Shown here in pieces: positions 50,058-56,994 of a DNA stretch of 64,000 nt. The notes beneath the pieces are model-generated. The model worked only from the letters and a program-made list of their open reading frames with translations, was not told the origin of the DNA and did no database searches. Position numbers and translations under genes: made by a program. This DNA comes from Kitasatospora sp. NBC_01246 (lineage in GTDB: Bacteria; Actinomycetota; Actinomycetes; Streptomycetales; Streptomycetaceae), in contig NZ_CP108484.1 in the NCBI RefSeq assembly GCF_036226505.1, forward strand, positions 7,192,001 to 7,256,000, written 5' to 3'. Position 1 is the stretch's first letter. Each line of letters begins with the position of its first letter.

Positions 50058-50695
50058 CATCTTGTGATCAGCCTTGAGCGTACCCGGTCATAAATTCTGT
50101 TGACTGTTAGACAAGCGCAGCTCAGAGTATGAGCACAGGCAGACGCCGTGCCCACCGCCCCCACGCGGCCAGACACGGCGCCTGCTGTGCAGCCCGGCAG
50201 TCACGCCGGACCTGCCTCCCAGTCATCCCCTGCGCACCGGGGGTGCGTTGGCCGGTCCCGGCCCACGAGGGGCCGGCAGTCGCCGGGAGGCTGACACCGC
50301 TGCCGAGAGCGACTCGACGTCGGTGCCGGGTGCTCGGGACCCGCACGCCCCCACGCGGCGGCGTCCCGAGCAGATCCGCGGGAGCGACGGGCCGGGGCCC
50401 CGCGGACCTTGCTTGTGTGGCTTCGAACTGCTGGCTTGTGTGCTGTGCTGTGTGCGACGACGAAGCTGGGTGCTCGGCGGATCGGCACGACGATGTGCAC
50501 AGTGAGGGATACGCGTGTAGGGCCGCGTTGCGACATGCCGTCCCCCCGAAGGGTGAAACCCAGAACGGCTGTCGTGCTGAACCGAACGTAGCCCGGACGG
50601 TTGCTCAGAGTCAACATTGGTCTCTGAGCGTGGATCTCCGTCCAGCGCCCCACCCACCCCGCGAGAGTGGTGTGCCGGGCACGTACGATGTTCCC
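50058..50695. other. 640-bp region without a recognisable gene
   Basis: Between the DUF397 terminator and the next gene there is no convincing coding sequence on either strand; the open frames are Arg/Pro/Cys-rich and look like shadows. It is locally AT-richer. TTGACT (50100-50105) with CAGAGT at 17-bp spacing (50123-50128) could drive a rightward transcript. CGCACC-GGG-GGTGCG is near 50237, and a GCTCAGAG (50603-50610)/CTCTGAGC (50622-50629) hairpin lies near the right end. A regulatory RNA or decayed gene is possible. Confidence 0.4.
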
Positions 50696-51190
50696 ATGTC
50701 TTTTCTCCGCCGTCGCTCCGGACAGCCCACCGGCCCGGACTTCGACGTGCTCGCCATGGACCCGGGCGACTGGCCCGGTGACTTCGGCGCGGCCATGATG
50801 ACCGGCCCGGACGGCTCCTGTCAGGGGATTTTCCTCCGCTACGACCTGTTCGGAGGCAGAGGCCCGGCGATGTTCATCGGCAACCTCCCCGAGGGCTCGC
50901 CGGCCCGCGAGACCGGGGACGAGGTGCCCTTCGAGGTCCGGCAGCTGCTCGCGGCGCTGGAGAACGAAGAACCGGTCGAGTTCGTCTCGGCGGAGGACTT
51001 CCCGGTGATGCTCGGGGACGACCTGCTGATCGTGAAGAAGGTCAAGGTCAGCGAGGGCCGGGTGTTCTGCTCGCAGTTCGGCCGCAGCGACGGCGTCCAG
51101 GTCACCATCGCCTCCTGGGACCGACCGATTTCGGACGACCTCTACCAGCTGCTCAAGCCGCTCCCGGCGGACATGTTCCAGCAGGGCTGA
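50696..51190 (+). CDS. Conserved actinomycete-type hypothetical protein
   Basis: 164 residues. It begins MSFLRRRSGQPTGPDFDVLAMDPGDWPGDFG and is acidic, with no membrane segment or signal. A -10 TACGAT lies six bases upstream of the ATG, implying a leaderless message. A conserved-looking core is RYDLFGGRGPAMFIGNLPEGSPARETGDEVPFEVRQLLAALENEEPVEFVSAEDFPVMLGDDLLIVKKVK. I do not recognise a family; it appears to be globular and cytoplasmic. Confidence 0.75.
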   Translation: MSFLRRRSGQPTGPDFDVLAMDPGDWPGDFGAAMMTGPDGSCQGIFLRYDLFGGRGPAMFIGNLPEGSPARETGDEVPFEVRQLLAALENEEPVEFVSAEDFPVMLGDDLLIVKKVKVSEGRVFCSQFGRSDGVQVTIASWDRPISDDLYQLLKPLPADMFQQG

Positions 51191-51243
51191 CCGGCACTCC
51201 CGCGGCGGCGCGGCCGGGGCCGGTTCCGGGCTCCGGGCACTGC

Positions 51244-51273
51244 TTGACGGTTTCGATCATCGCTTCGTACAGT
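51244..51273 (+). promoter_or_regulatory. Promoter of the sulfur-type leader peptide
   Basis: TTGACG (51244-51249), 18-bp spacer, TACAGT (51268-51273), followed seven bases later by the leader ATG, so transcription starts at or next to the start codon. Confidence 0.8.
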
Positions 51274-51280
51274 CGCGAAC

Positions 51281-51364
51281 ATGTCGTGCCGTCTCCCGCT
51301 GCTGACCCGTCGCAGCTACCTGGACCTGCGGCGCACCGCAAGCGCGGCGTGTCCGGGCCACTGA
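51281..51364 (+). CDS. Putative sulfur-metabolism leader peptide (27 aa)
   Basis: 27 codons from ATG at 51281 to TGA at 51362-51364, translating to MSCRLPLLTRRSYLDLRRTA followed by SAACPGH. It fits the known streptomycete leader-peptide pattern (LTRRxxVDLxRxxSAxC-like) that often precedes sulfur/cysteine-related operons. The Cys codons (residues 3 and 24) may sense cysteine supply. A GGGGA-TTCG-TCCCC hairpin (51366-51379) begins one base after the stop, as expected for translation-coupled attenuation. It is too short for most gene callers. The next gene starts 165 bp downstream. Confidence 0.75.
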   Translation: MSCRLPLLTRRSYLDLRRTASAACPGH

Positions 51365-51365
51365 G

Positions 51366-51379
51366 GGGGATTCGTCCCC
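51366..51379 (+). promoter_or_regulatory. Hairpin immediately after the leader peptide
   Basis: GGGGA (51366-51370), TTCG loop (51371-51374), TCCCC (51375-51379). A stable UUCG tetraloop next to the leader stop codon could be part of an attenuator or a stop-codon-linked anti-structure. Confidence 0.5.
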
Positions 51380-51528
51380 GAGGCGGCGGGTGCCCGGCCG
51401 AGTGGCCGGCGCCGATCCGGGGGCGGGTGTTGCGCTGACTTCCGGGGCCGTCCACCGGTACCGCGCGCCCGTCCGGCGTGCCGCCCGCACTTGCCGAGCC
51501 CACGCTGCCGTCCGGAGGCACCAGCACC

Positions 51529-52812
51529 ATGACCACCACCGCTGCCGATCAGTCGCCCGTCGCCGCCGCCCTCGCCGGGCTGCCCCGGGTCGTGGACCTG
51601 CTGGCGGCGCGCGCCGAGGAACACGACCGCGACGCGACCTTCCCCTACCAGGGCATCGAGGCGGTGCACGAGGCCGGTCTGCTCACCCTCACCGTCGGAC
51701 AGCGGTACGGCGGCCCCGGCGGCACGCTCGCCGACACCGTCCGGGTGCTCGCCCAACTCGGCCGGGGGGACGCCTCGGTGGCCGTGGTCACCGCCTTCAC
51801 GCTGCTGCAGCACGCCGAGCAGGCCCGGGTGGCCGCCTGGCCGGCGGCCGGCTACCGGCGGCTGCTCACCGAGTCCCGCCGGGGGCCCGCCCTGGTCAAC
51901 ACCCTGCGCGCGGAGCCGGGCGGCCAGGGCGGCGCCCAGCCGGCCACGGTGGCCCGGCGGGACGGTGACGGCTGGCTGCTCAGTGGCCGAAAGACGTACT
52001 GCGCCGGTGCCGAGGCGCTGGCCTGGATGGCCGTCACCGCACGGACCGAGGAGCCGGTGCCGCGGATCGGCACCTTCCTGGTGCGCGGGGACAGCGAGGG
52101 CATCGAGGTCGACCCGACCTGGGACCAGCTCGGCCTGCGGGCCAGCGCCAGCCACGACGTCGTCCTGGACGCCGTCCGGGTGCCGGGCGAACTCGCGCTC
52201 GGACTCACCGCCCCGAGGAGCAACGGCCCGAGGACCACCGGCCGGGCCGGCGGGCCCGCCCGCGCCGGAACCGCGCCGTCCGGTGCCGAGGCCAGGGGCG
52301 TCGAGGCCGGCGGTATCGAGGACGCGGGTGCCGCGGCCGCGGTGCCCGCCGCCGAACTCACCCGCGCCTGGCACGATCTGGCCCTGTCCGCGGTCGCCCT
52401 CGGGGTCGCCCGCGCCGCCGAGCAGTGGCTGGTCCGCTTCCTCCACCAGCGCACTCCGGCCAACCTCACCGAGCCGCTCGGCAGCCTGCCCCGGTACCGC
52501 TGCGCGCTGGGTGAGATCGAGGCCCAGCTGATCGGCGCCGAGGAGCTGGTCAACGGACTGGCACCGCGGGTGGACCGGGCCGAACCGGACGCCGTCGCCC
52601 GGACCGGTCCGGCGCAACTGCTCGCCACCCGGGCGGCGATAGCGGCCGTCCAGCAGGCGGTCTCGCTCACCGGCAACCCCGGCCTGAGCCGGCGTCACCC
52701 GCTGGAGCGCTATCTGCGGGACGTGCTCAGCAGCCGTGTCCACTTCGCCCCGGACGAGGCCGTCCTGGACGCCGCCGGCCGGGCCGCCCTGGAGCGCGGG
52801 CGACGCCTCTGA
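51529..52812 (+). CDS. Acyl-CoA dehydrogenase-fold flavoprotein (SfnB/DszC-like)
   Basis: 427 residues from an ATG with GGAGG ten bases upstream. The N-terminal helical and beta domains (FPYQGIEAVHEAGLLTLTVGQRYGGPGGTLADTVRVLAQLGRGDASVAVVTAFTLLQH; GWLLSGRKTYCAGAEALAWMAVTAR) and the C-terminal helical bundle are clear. The C-terminal region lacks an obvious acyl-CoA-dehydrogenase catalytic Glu in the usual place, and the fold occurs also in SfnB/DszC-type monooxygenases that desulfurise organosulfur compounds. An Ala/Gly-rich insert (about 225-275) interrupts the fold. The upstream leader peptide supports a sulfur-scavenging role, which is inference. Confidence 0.8.
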   Translation: MTTTAADQSPVAAALAGLPRVVDLLAARAEEHDRDATFPYQGIEAVHEAGLLTLTVGQRYGGPGGTLADTVRVLAQLGRGDASVAVVTAFTLLQHAEQARVAAWPAAGYRRLLTESRRGPALVNTLRAEPGGQGGAQPATVARRDGDGWLLSGRKTYCAGAEALAWMAVTARTEEPVPRIGTFLVRGDSEGIEVDPTWDQLGLRASASHDVVLDAVRVPGELALGLTAPRSNGPRTTGRAGGPARAGTAPSGAEARGVEAGGIEDAGAAAAVPAAELTRAWHDLALSAVALGVARAAEQWLVRFLHQRTPANLTEPLGSLPRYRCALGEIEAQLIGAEELVNGLAPRVDRAEPDAVARTGPAQLLATRAAIAAVQQAVSLTGNPGLSRRHPLERYLRDVLSSRVHFAPDEAVLDAAGRAALERGRRL

Positions 52813-52834
52813 CCGGCCGGGCCCCGCCGCGGCC

Positions 52835-52890
52835 CGAACGGCCCGGGCCCCGACCGCTCGTGCGCGAGCGGCCGGGGCCCGGGCCGTTCG
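52835..52890. terminator. Very long hairpin terminator (26-bp arms)
   Basis: Arms at 52835-52860 and 52865-52890 with a TGCG loop; one internal A-C mismatch, otherwise fully complementary (outer ends CGAACG/CGTTCG). It lies between convergent genes (stops 52812 and 52897). Confidence 0.8.
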
Positions 52891-52896
52891 CCCGGC

Positions 52897-54108
52897 TCAG
52901 CGGGTGCCGACGGCGGCGCGGACGGCCCGGCGGGCCAGCGCCGCGTCGTCGTACAGCCGGCGGATCATGATCCGCTGCTCCTCGCCGGCGCCGGGCACGT
53001 CGTACAGCCGGATCTCCCGCATCAGCACGAGCACCAGGTTCACCAGGAACGCGTCCCGGGCCAGTGTGCCGCCGCTCTGCGCGAGTTGGCTGATCTGCCG
53101 GCGGGCGGCGGTGTCCCCGGAGAGGACGCTCCAGAGCACGGCCAGGTCGTAACCCGGCAGGTACCAGCCGGCCTGCTCCCAGTCGACCAGGACCGGCCCG
53201 GAGGGCGCCAGCAGCATGTTGCTGAGCAGGGCGTCGCCGTGACAGAGCTGGAGCGGGGCGTGGCTCAGGCCGTGCAGCAGGCCGCGCAGATCGCCAGCGT
53301 CCCGGTCGGTGAGCTGTCCCACCGAGTGGTAGCGGGCGATCTCCACCTGGTAGTCCAGCCGTGGCTGGAAGACGTCGGTCGGCGGCCGCCACAGGTTGAG
53401 CGTGCGGACCGCGCCGAGCAGCGCCCGCACCTCGCCCGGGGTCGGCGCGTTGGCGGGGTGGCGCTCCCGGGCGGCGGGCCGGCCGGGCACGCGCTCCATG
53501 ACGAGCACGCAGCGGTCGTGGTCGGCCGCGACCAGCCGGGGCAGCCGCACCGGCGGGCGGTGCCGGACGAAGGCGCGGTAGACCGCGACCTCGTGGTGGA
53601 AGTCGGCCACCAGCTGCTCGAAGTACTCGCTCCGCACCGCCTGCGGGGCCAGGCACTTGGCGACCACCGGCGCGCGCCCGATGGTGCCCGCCACCAGGAT
53701 GTGGCGGCTCCCCTCGCGCAGCACCTGGCGCGGGGTGAAGGCGGGGCATATCCGGGCGACACCCGCCAGCGCGGCCCGTACGGCCGGGGTCTGCAGCGCC
53801 GCCGGGTCGATCCGCTCGGGGGCACCGGGCTGACCGGGCCGCATCGGCGGGCGGAGCATCCGGCCGTCGCCGGGCCGGACGGCCGGCATCCGGGCGCCCG
53901 GCGGCAGGACGGACTCGGGGGCGCGCAGCCCCAGCGCCGTCCGGGCGGCCTGGCCCCGCGCGTCCGTGGTCCGGCCGTCGGCGCCGCGCGGCACCGCGGG
54001 GCGGCTCGGCGGCAGCTGCTTCGGACCGGGACGGCCGGCGGCCGCGCCCGGGGGGCGCAGCGCGGTGCGGGTCGCGGTCGGCGTGGGGGAGGTCGCGGAG
54101 GAGTACAT
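52897..54108 (-). CDS. Aminoglycoside/choline phosphotransferase family protein
   Basis: 403 residues from an ATG at 54108 (MYSSATSPTPTATRT). A 120-residue Pro/Ala/Arg-rich N-terminus precedes the kinase domain: N-lobe VVAKCLAPQAVRSEYFEQLVADFHHEVAVYRAF (Lys and Glu), HD motif LQLCHGDALLSNMLLAPSGPVLVDWEQAGWYLPGYDLA. HGD and DW are the catalytic Asp and metal Asp of the APH fold. Antibiotic resistance is not implied; many such kinases act on small hydroxylated metabolites. It is divergent from the nsdB-like regulator. Confidence 0.82.
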   Translation of the reverse strand: MYSSATSPTPTATRTALRPPGAAAGRPGPKQLPPSRPAVPRGADGRTTDARGQAARTALGLRAPESVLPPGARMPAVRPGDGRMLRPPMRPGQPGAPERIDPAALQTPAVRAALAGVARICPAFTPRQVLREGSRHILVAGTIGRAPVVAKCLAPQAVRSEYFEQLVADFHHEVAVYRAFVRHRPPVRLPRLVAADHDRCVLVMERVPGRPAARERHPANAPTPGEVRALLGAVRTLNLWRPPTDVFQPRLDYQVEIARYHSVGQLTDRDAGDLRGLLHGLSHAPLQLCHGDALLSNMLLAPSGPVLVDWEQAGWYLPGYDLAVLWSVLSGDTAARRQISQLAQSGGTLARDAFLVNLVLVLMREIRLYDVPGAGEEQRIMIRRLYDDAALARRAVRAAVGTR

Positions 54109-54583
54109 GGGGTGAGGGTGGTCCCTTTCTGTCCGTCGGCGGGTGCGCCCCGCGGTGCGGGGAGGGCCGGTGCCGCGTGCTTGCTGGCGTGACGGCGGCC
54201 CTGTCTCGGTGCGGTGGGTGGAGCGCGGGCGCCGGGCACGGACGCGGGGGCCGGAGCCCCTTGCTTCGGCGGTGACCCGGTCGTTCCGCACCCTGGGGAA
54301 TGCGGACGACCGGACTGCCGTGGCCGTGCCCGGCGCCCCCGCGCCACCCGGCCGCGCCACCCCCTCGGGTGAGGACCGGGGACGCCCCGTGACACGGTCG
54401 GGGGAGCACCCCCCACCTGCCCGGGGCGCCGCCCGACCCGAGGGGCGAGGTGGCGCACCTCTACATCACACCCGGACGGCACTGGTTAGTAATGTGGCGG
54501 ACCCTGGCGAAGCCTGGCGAATGCTCGCCTGGCACATGACGGAGCATCTAGCCTGAACCAGCCGAGGAACCTGGGGGCTTCAC
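54109..54583. promoter_or_regulatory. Divergent control region of the phosphotransferase and nsdB-like genes
   Basis: About 475 bp without a credible gene. Just upstream of the nsdB-like gene three direct copies of CCTGGC(G)A occur at 54503-54511, 54513-54521 (both CCTGGCGAA) and 54528-54536 (CCTGGCACA), in an AT-richer area (TTAGTAATG at 54485-54493). A -10-like TAGCCT lies near 54550. They could be binding sites for a developmental regulator. Confidence 0.45.
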
Positions 54584-56065
54584 GTGAGCAGGGGACCCAA
54601 CACCCGACTCGCCGATCTGTTCGTCCTGGCCGGATGGTCGAAGGGCGAGCTCGCACGGCTGGTCAACCGGCGTGGTGCGGCCATGGGAGAGCAGCAGCTG
54701 TCCACCGACACCTCGCGGGTCCGGCGCTGGATCGAGCACGGGGAGATCCCGCGCGATCCGGTGCCGAGGGTACTGGCGTCCGTGTTCACGGAGCGGCTCG
54801 GCCGTGTCGTCACCATTGAGGACCTCGGTCTGGAACGACACCGGCCCACCAGGACCGGAGCGGCGCAGTCCGCAGCACATCCATGGGAGCCGGATCGTAC
54901 GGCCGCGGTCCTCACCGAGTTCACGGGAATGGACCTCATGCTCAACCGACGTGGATTGGTGGGTGCGGGCGCCGCGCTCACGGCCGGGGCGGTCATCGCC
55001 GACACTCTCAAGGGCTGGCTGGGCGGGGACGCCGTCGCGTACGCGGCCGCCGCGCCGGGCCCCCGACAGGTGGTCACCCAGGGCGGGGCCCGCCCGGTGG
55101 TGGACGTGTACGACGCGGGCCCGGTCGGGCTCGACGAGGTGGAGGCACTGGAGCGCTCGGTCCAGGTGTTCCGCGCCTGGGACGCGGCACGCGGCGGCGG
55201 CCTCCAGCGCAAGGCGGTGGTGGGACAGCTCAACGAGGTGGGCGGGCTGCTGACGCACCGCCACGGCCAGGCCGTGGAGCAGCGGCTCTGGCTGGTCGCG
55301 GCCAACCTCGCGGTGCTGGCCGGCTGGATGTCGCACGACGTCGGCCTGGAGTCGACCGCGCAGAAGTACTTCATGATCGCCGCCGAGTCGGCCAAGGAGG
55401 CCGGCGACCGCCCCCGGGCCGGTGAGGCGATCTCCCGGGCCGCCCGCCAGATGGTGCACCTGGGCCGCGCCGACGACGCGATCGACCTGATGGCCGCGGC
55501 CCGGGCGAGCGGCGGCCGGGTGCTGCCCAGAACCCGGGCGATGCTGAACACCGTGGAGGCCTGGGCGCACGCCTCGGTCGGGCACTCGCAGGACACCCGG
55601 CGGCTGCTCGGCGAGGCCGAGGACCTCTTCGCCGAGGACGTGTCCGAGCCGCCGCCCTCCTGGATGCAGCTCTTCGACGAGGCCGAGCTGCGCGGGATGC
55701 AGGCGCTGGTGCTGCGCACCCTGGCCGAGCACGACCTGACGGCCGCTCCGGAGGCGCGCCGCCAGGCCGAGCGGGTGATCAAGCTGCGCGAGGGCACCGG
55801 TCAGCTGCGTTCGGCGCTGTTCGACCGGATCACGCTCGCCTCGGTGCACTGGCTCAGCGGGGAGCCCGACGCGGCGGAGCTCCAGGCCAAGATGGTGATG
55901 AACCTGATCGGCCAGAACTCCTCGCACCGCACCTGGGACCGGTTGCGCGAGATGTACCGGTTGACCGCCCGCTACCGGGGGCTGCCGGTGGTGGACGAGC
56001 TGCGGGTGGAGCTCGGGCGGGAGTTGCGGCAGGCGGACGCCAAGAACCGGCCCAGGTTCGCCTGA
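54584..56065 (+). CDS. nsdB: NsdB-like DNA-binding developmental/antibiotic regulator
   Basis: 493 residues from a GTG with GGGGG upstream. The N-terminal region (FVLAGWSKGELARLVNRRGAAMGEQQLSTDTSRVRRWIEHGEIPRDPVPRVLASVFTERLGRVVTIEDLGL) is an XRE-like HTH; the stretch FTGMDLMLNRRGLVGAGAALTAGAVI follows. Then a helical TPR-like region (AARGGGLQRKAVVGQLNEVGGLLTHRH ... LAVLAGWMSHDVGLESTAQKYFMIAAESAKEAGDRPRAGEAISRAARQMVHLGRADDAIDLM). From memory this matches the streptomycete NsdA/NsdB proteins, which repress sporulation and antibiotic production. Assignment of the B rather than the A paralogue is from the N-terminal motif. Confidence 0.8.
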   Translation: MSRGPNTRLADLFVLAGWSKGELARLVNRRGAAMGEQQLSTDTSRVRRWIEHGEIPRDPVPRVLASVFTERLGRVVTIEDLGLERHRPTRTGAAQSAAHPWEPDRTAAVLTEFTGMDLMLNRRGLVGAGAALTAGAVIADTLKGWLGGDAVAYAAAAPGPRQVVTQGGARPVVDVYDAGPVGLDEVEALERSVQVFRAWDAARGGGLQRKAVVGQLNEVGGLLTHRHGQAVEQRLWLVAANLAVLAGWMSHDVGLESTAQKYFMIAAESAKEAGDRPRAGEAISRAARQMVHLGRADDAIDLMAAARASGGRVLPRTRAMLNTVEAWAHASVGHSQDTRRLLGEAEDLFAEDVSEPPPSWMQLFDEAELRGMQALVLRTLAEHDLTAAPEARRQAERVIKLREGTGQLRSALFDRITLASVHWLSGEPDAAELQAKMVMNLIGQNSSHRTWDRLREMYRLTARYRGLPVVDELRVELGRELRQADAKNRPRFA

Positions 56066-56108
56066 GCCGGCCGCGGTCCGTCCGAGCCGCGCGGTGCTCC
56101 GGGCGTTC

Positions 56109-56176
56109 GGGGCTGTGAGCCGCCCGGAACTGTGAGCCGTCCGGGGCTGTGAGCCGTCCGGGGCTGTGAGCCGTCC
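56109..56176 (+). repeat. Four 17-bp tandem repeats GGGGCTGTGAGCCGTCC
   Basis: Units at 56109-56125, 56126-56142, 56143-56159 and 56160-56176; the last two are identical and the first two have one to three changes. They lie between the convergent nsdB-like and PAS genes. TGTGAGCCGTCC could form a weak hairpin. Confidence 0.85.
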
Positions 56177-56207
56177 GGGGCCCGGCGTCGGCCGGGGGCG
56201 GCCTGCG

Positions 56208-56660
56208 TCAGTCGGGGTCGGCGGGGCGCAGCAGCATCCGCAGCGCCGTCACGGTGCCGTCGTTCCCGAGGACCGGCTCGCCCGCGCACTCCACCGTGGT
56301 GCGCTCACCGTCGGGGTGGCTGACCTGGAGGGTGCCGAAGGCGTGGCGGCCGTGCACCAGGGCGTCGGTCATCATCCGGCGCAGCTGCGGCCGGTCCGCC
56401 TCGGCGAGCCGGTCGGGCAGCCGGTCGAGGCTGAGCGGTCCGTGCCCCGGGTCGCAGCCGAGCAGCCGGTACACCTCGGCGGACCACCGGACGTCGTCGG
56501 TGAGGAGGTCCCACTCGGCGGAGCCGACCACGGGACCGGAGTGCGCCTGCGTCGTGCCGTCCACTCTGCCGCCCACCGACCCGTCGTCCGCCCCGGTGTC
56601 CGTCCGGCGGGCATCGCTGCGGCGGGCGGCCCGGCGGGCGGCAGTGGCAGGCATGCTCAT
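56208..56660 (-). CDS. Single-domain PAS-fold protein
   Basis: 150 residues from the ATG at 56660. After a 45-residue basic N-terminus, a PAS-3-like domain reads GSAEWDLLTDDVRWSAEVYRLLGCDPGHGPLSLDRLPDRLAEADRPQLRRMMTDALVHGRHAFGTLQVSHPDGERTTVECAGEPVLGNDGTVTALRMLLR, with the typical W-x-L-(x)n-DDVRWS and HPDG motifs. No kinase, GGDEF or DNA-binding output is attached, so it must act through a partner. It is divergent from the HEAT-repeat gene. Confidence 0.8.
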   Translation of the reverse strand: MSMPATAARRAARRSDARRTDTGADDGSVGGRVDGTTQAHSGPVVGSAEWDLLTDDVRWSAEVYRLLGCDPGHGPLSLDRLPDRLAEADRPQLRRMMTDALVHGRHAFGTLQVSHPDGERTTVECAGEPVLGNDGTVTALRMLLRPADPD

Positions 56661-56994
56661 GGCGATTCCATCGGGTCGAGGCCGGCGCCGGGCCGGCGGA
56701 GAGGGAGGTGGGGAGGGTGGCCGCGGGGTGGCCGTGAGGTGGGAAGCTGTCAAGCAGTGAGAAGACTGTCGCACAGCGGAGTCACCCTCGTGGGGGATTT
56801 GAGCAGATCTCTGGCAAAATTCCCCCGGCATATGCCACTGCGGCAGGGGGGTCGATCGCCCTGTGTGCGGCGAGGTGTCCGAGGCGGTAACCTTCGGTGA
56901 TTCCGGCGCCCGGGCGCCCACCGCAGTACCGACCACCGACCCCGGCGACGGAAATCCCGTTGCCACTACGACCGCCGCAACGGATGCTGACCTC
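56661..56994. other. Divergent intergenic region between PAS and HEAT-repeat genes
   Basis: About 330 bp with an AT-richer middle (56760-56840) and no credible gene. A possible -10 GATGCT is six bases before the HEAT ATG; otherwise no regulatory site is clear. Confidence 0.4.

Noticed and set aside
50400..50470. tRNA-like segment (GGCTTCGAACTG)
   Set aside because: Only a T-arm-like string; no paired acceptor or D arm could be found around it. No tRNA was seen anywhere in the window.
50129..50695. In-frame N-terminal extension of the protein starting at 50696
   Set aside because: Arg/Cys-rich, not protein-like, and a -10 box sits six bases before the ATG at 50696.
52897..54108. Aminoglycoside resistance gene
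   Set aside because: The fold is APH-like but with a long unrelated N-terminus and a developmental neighbour; there is no evidence for antibiotic substrates.
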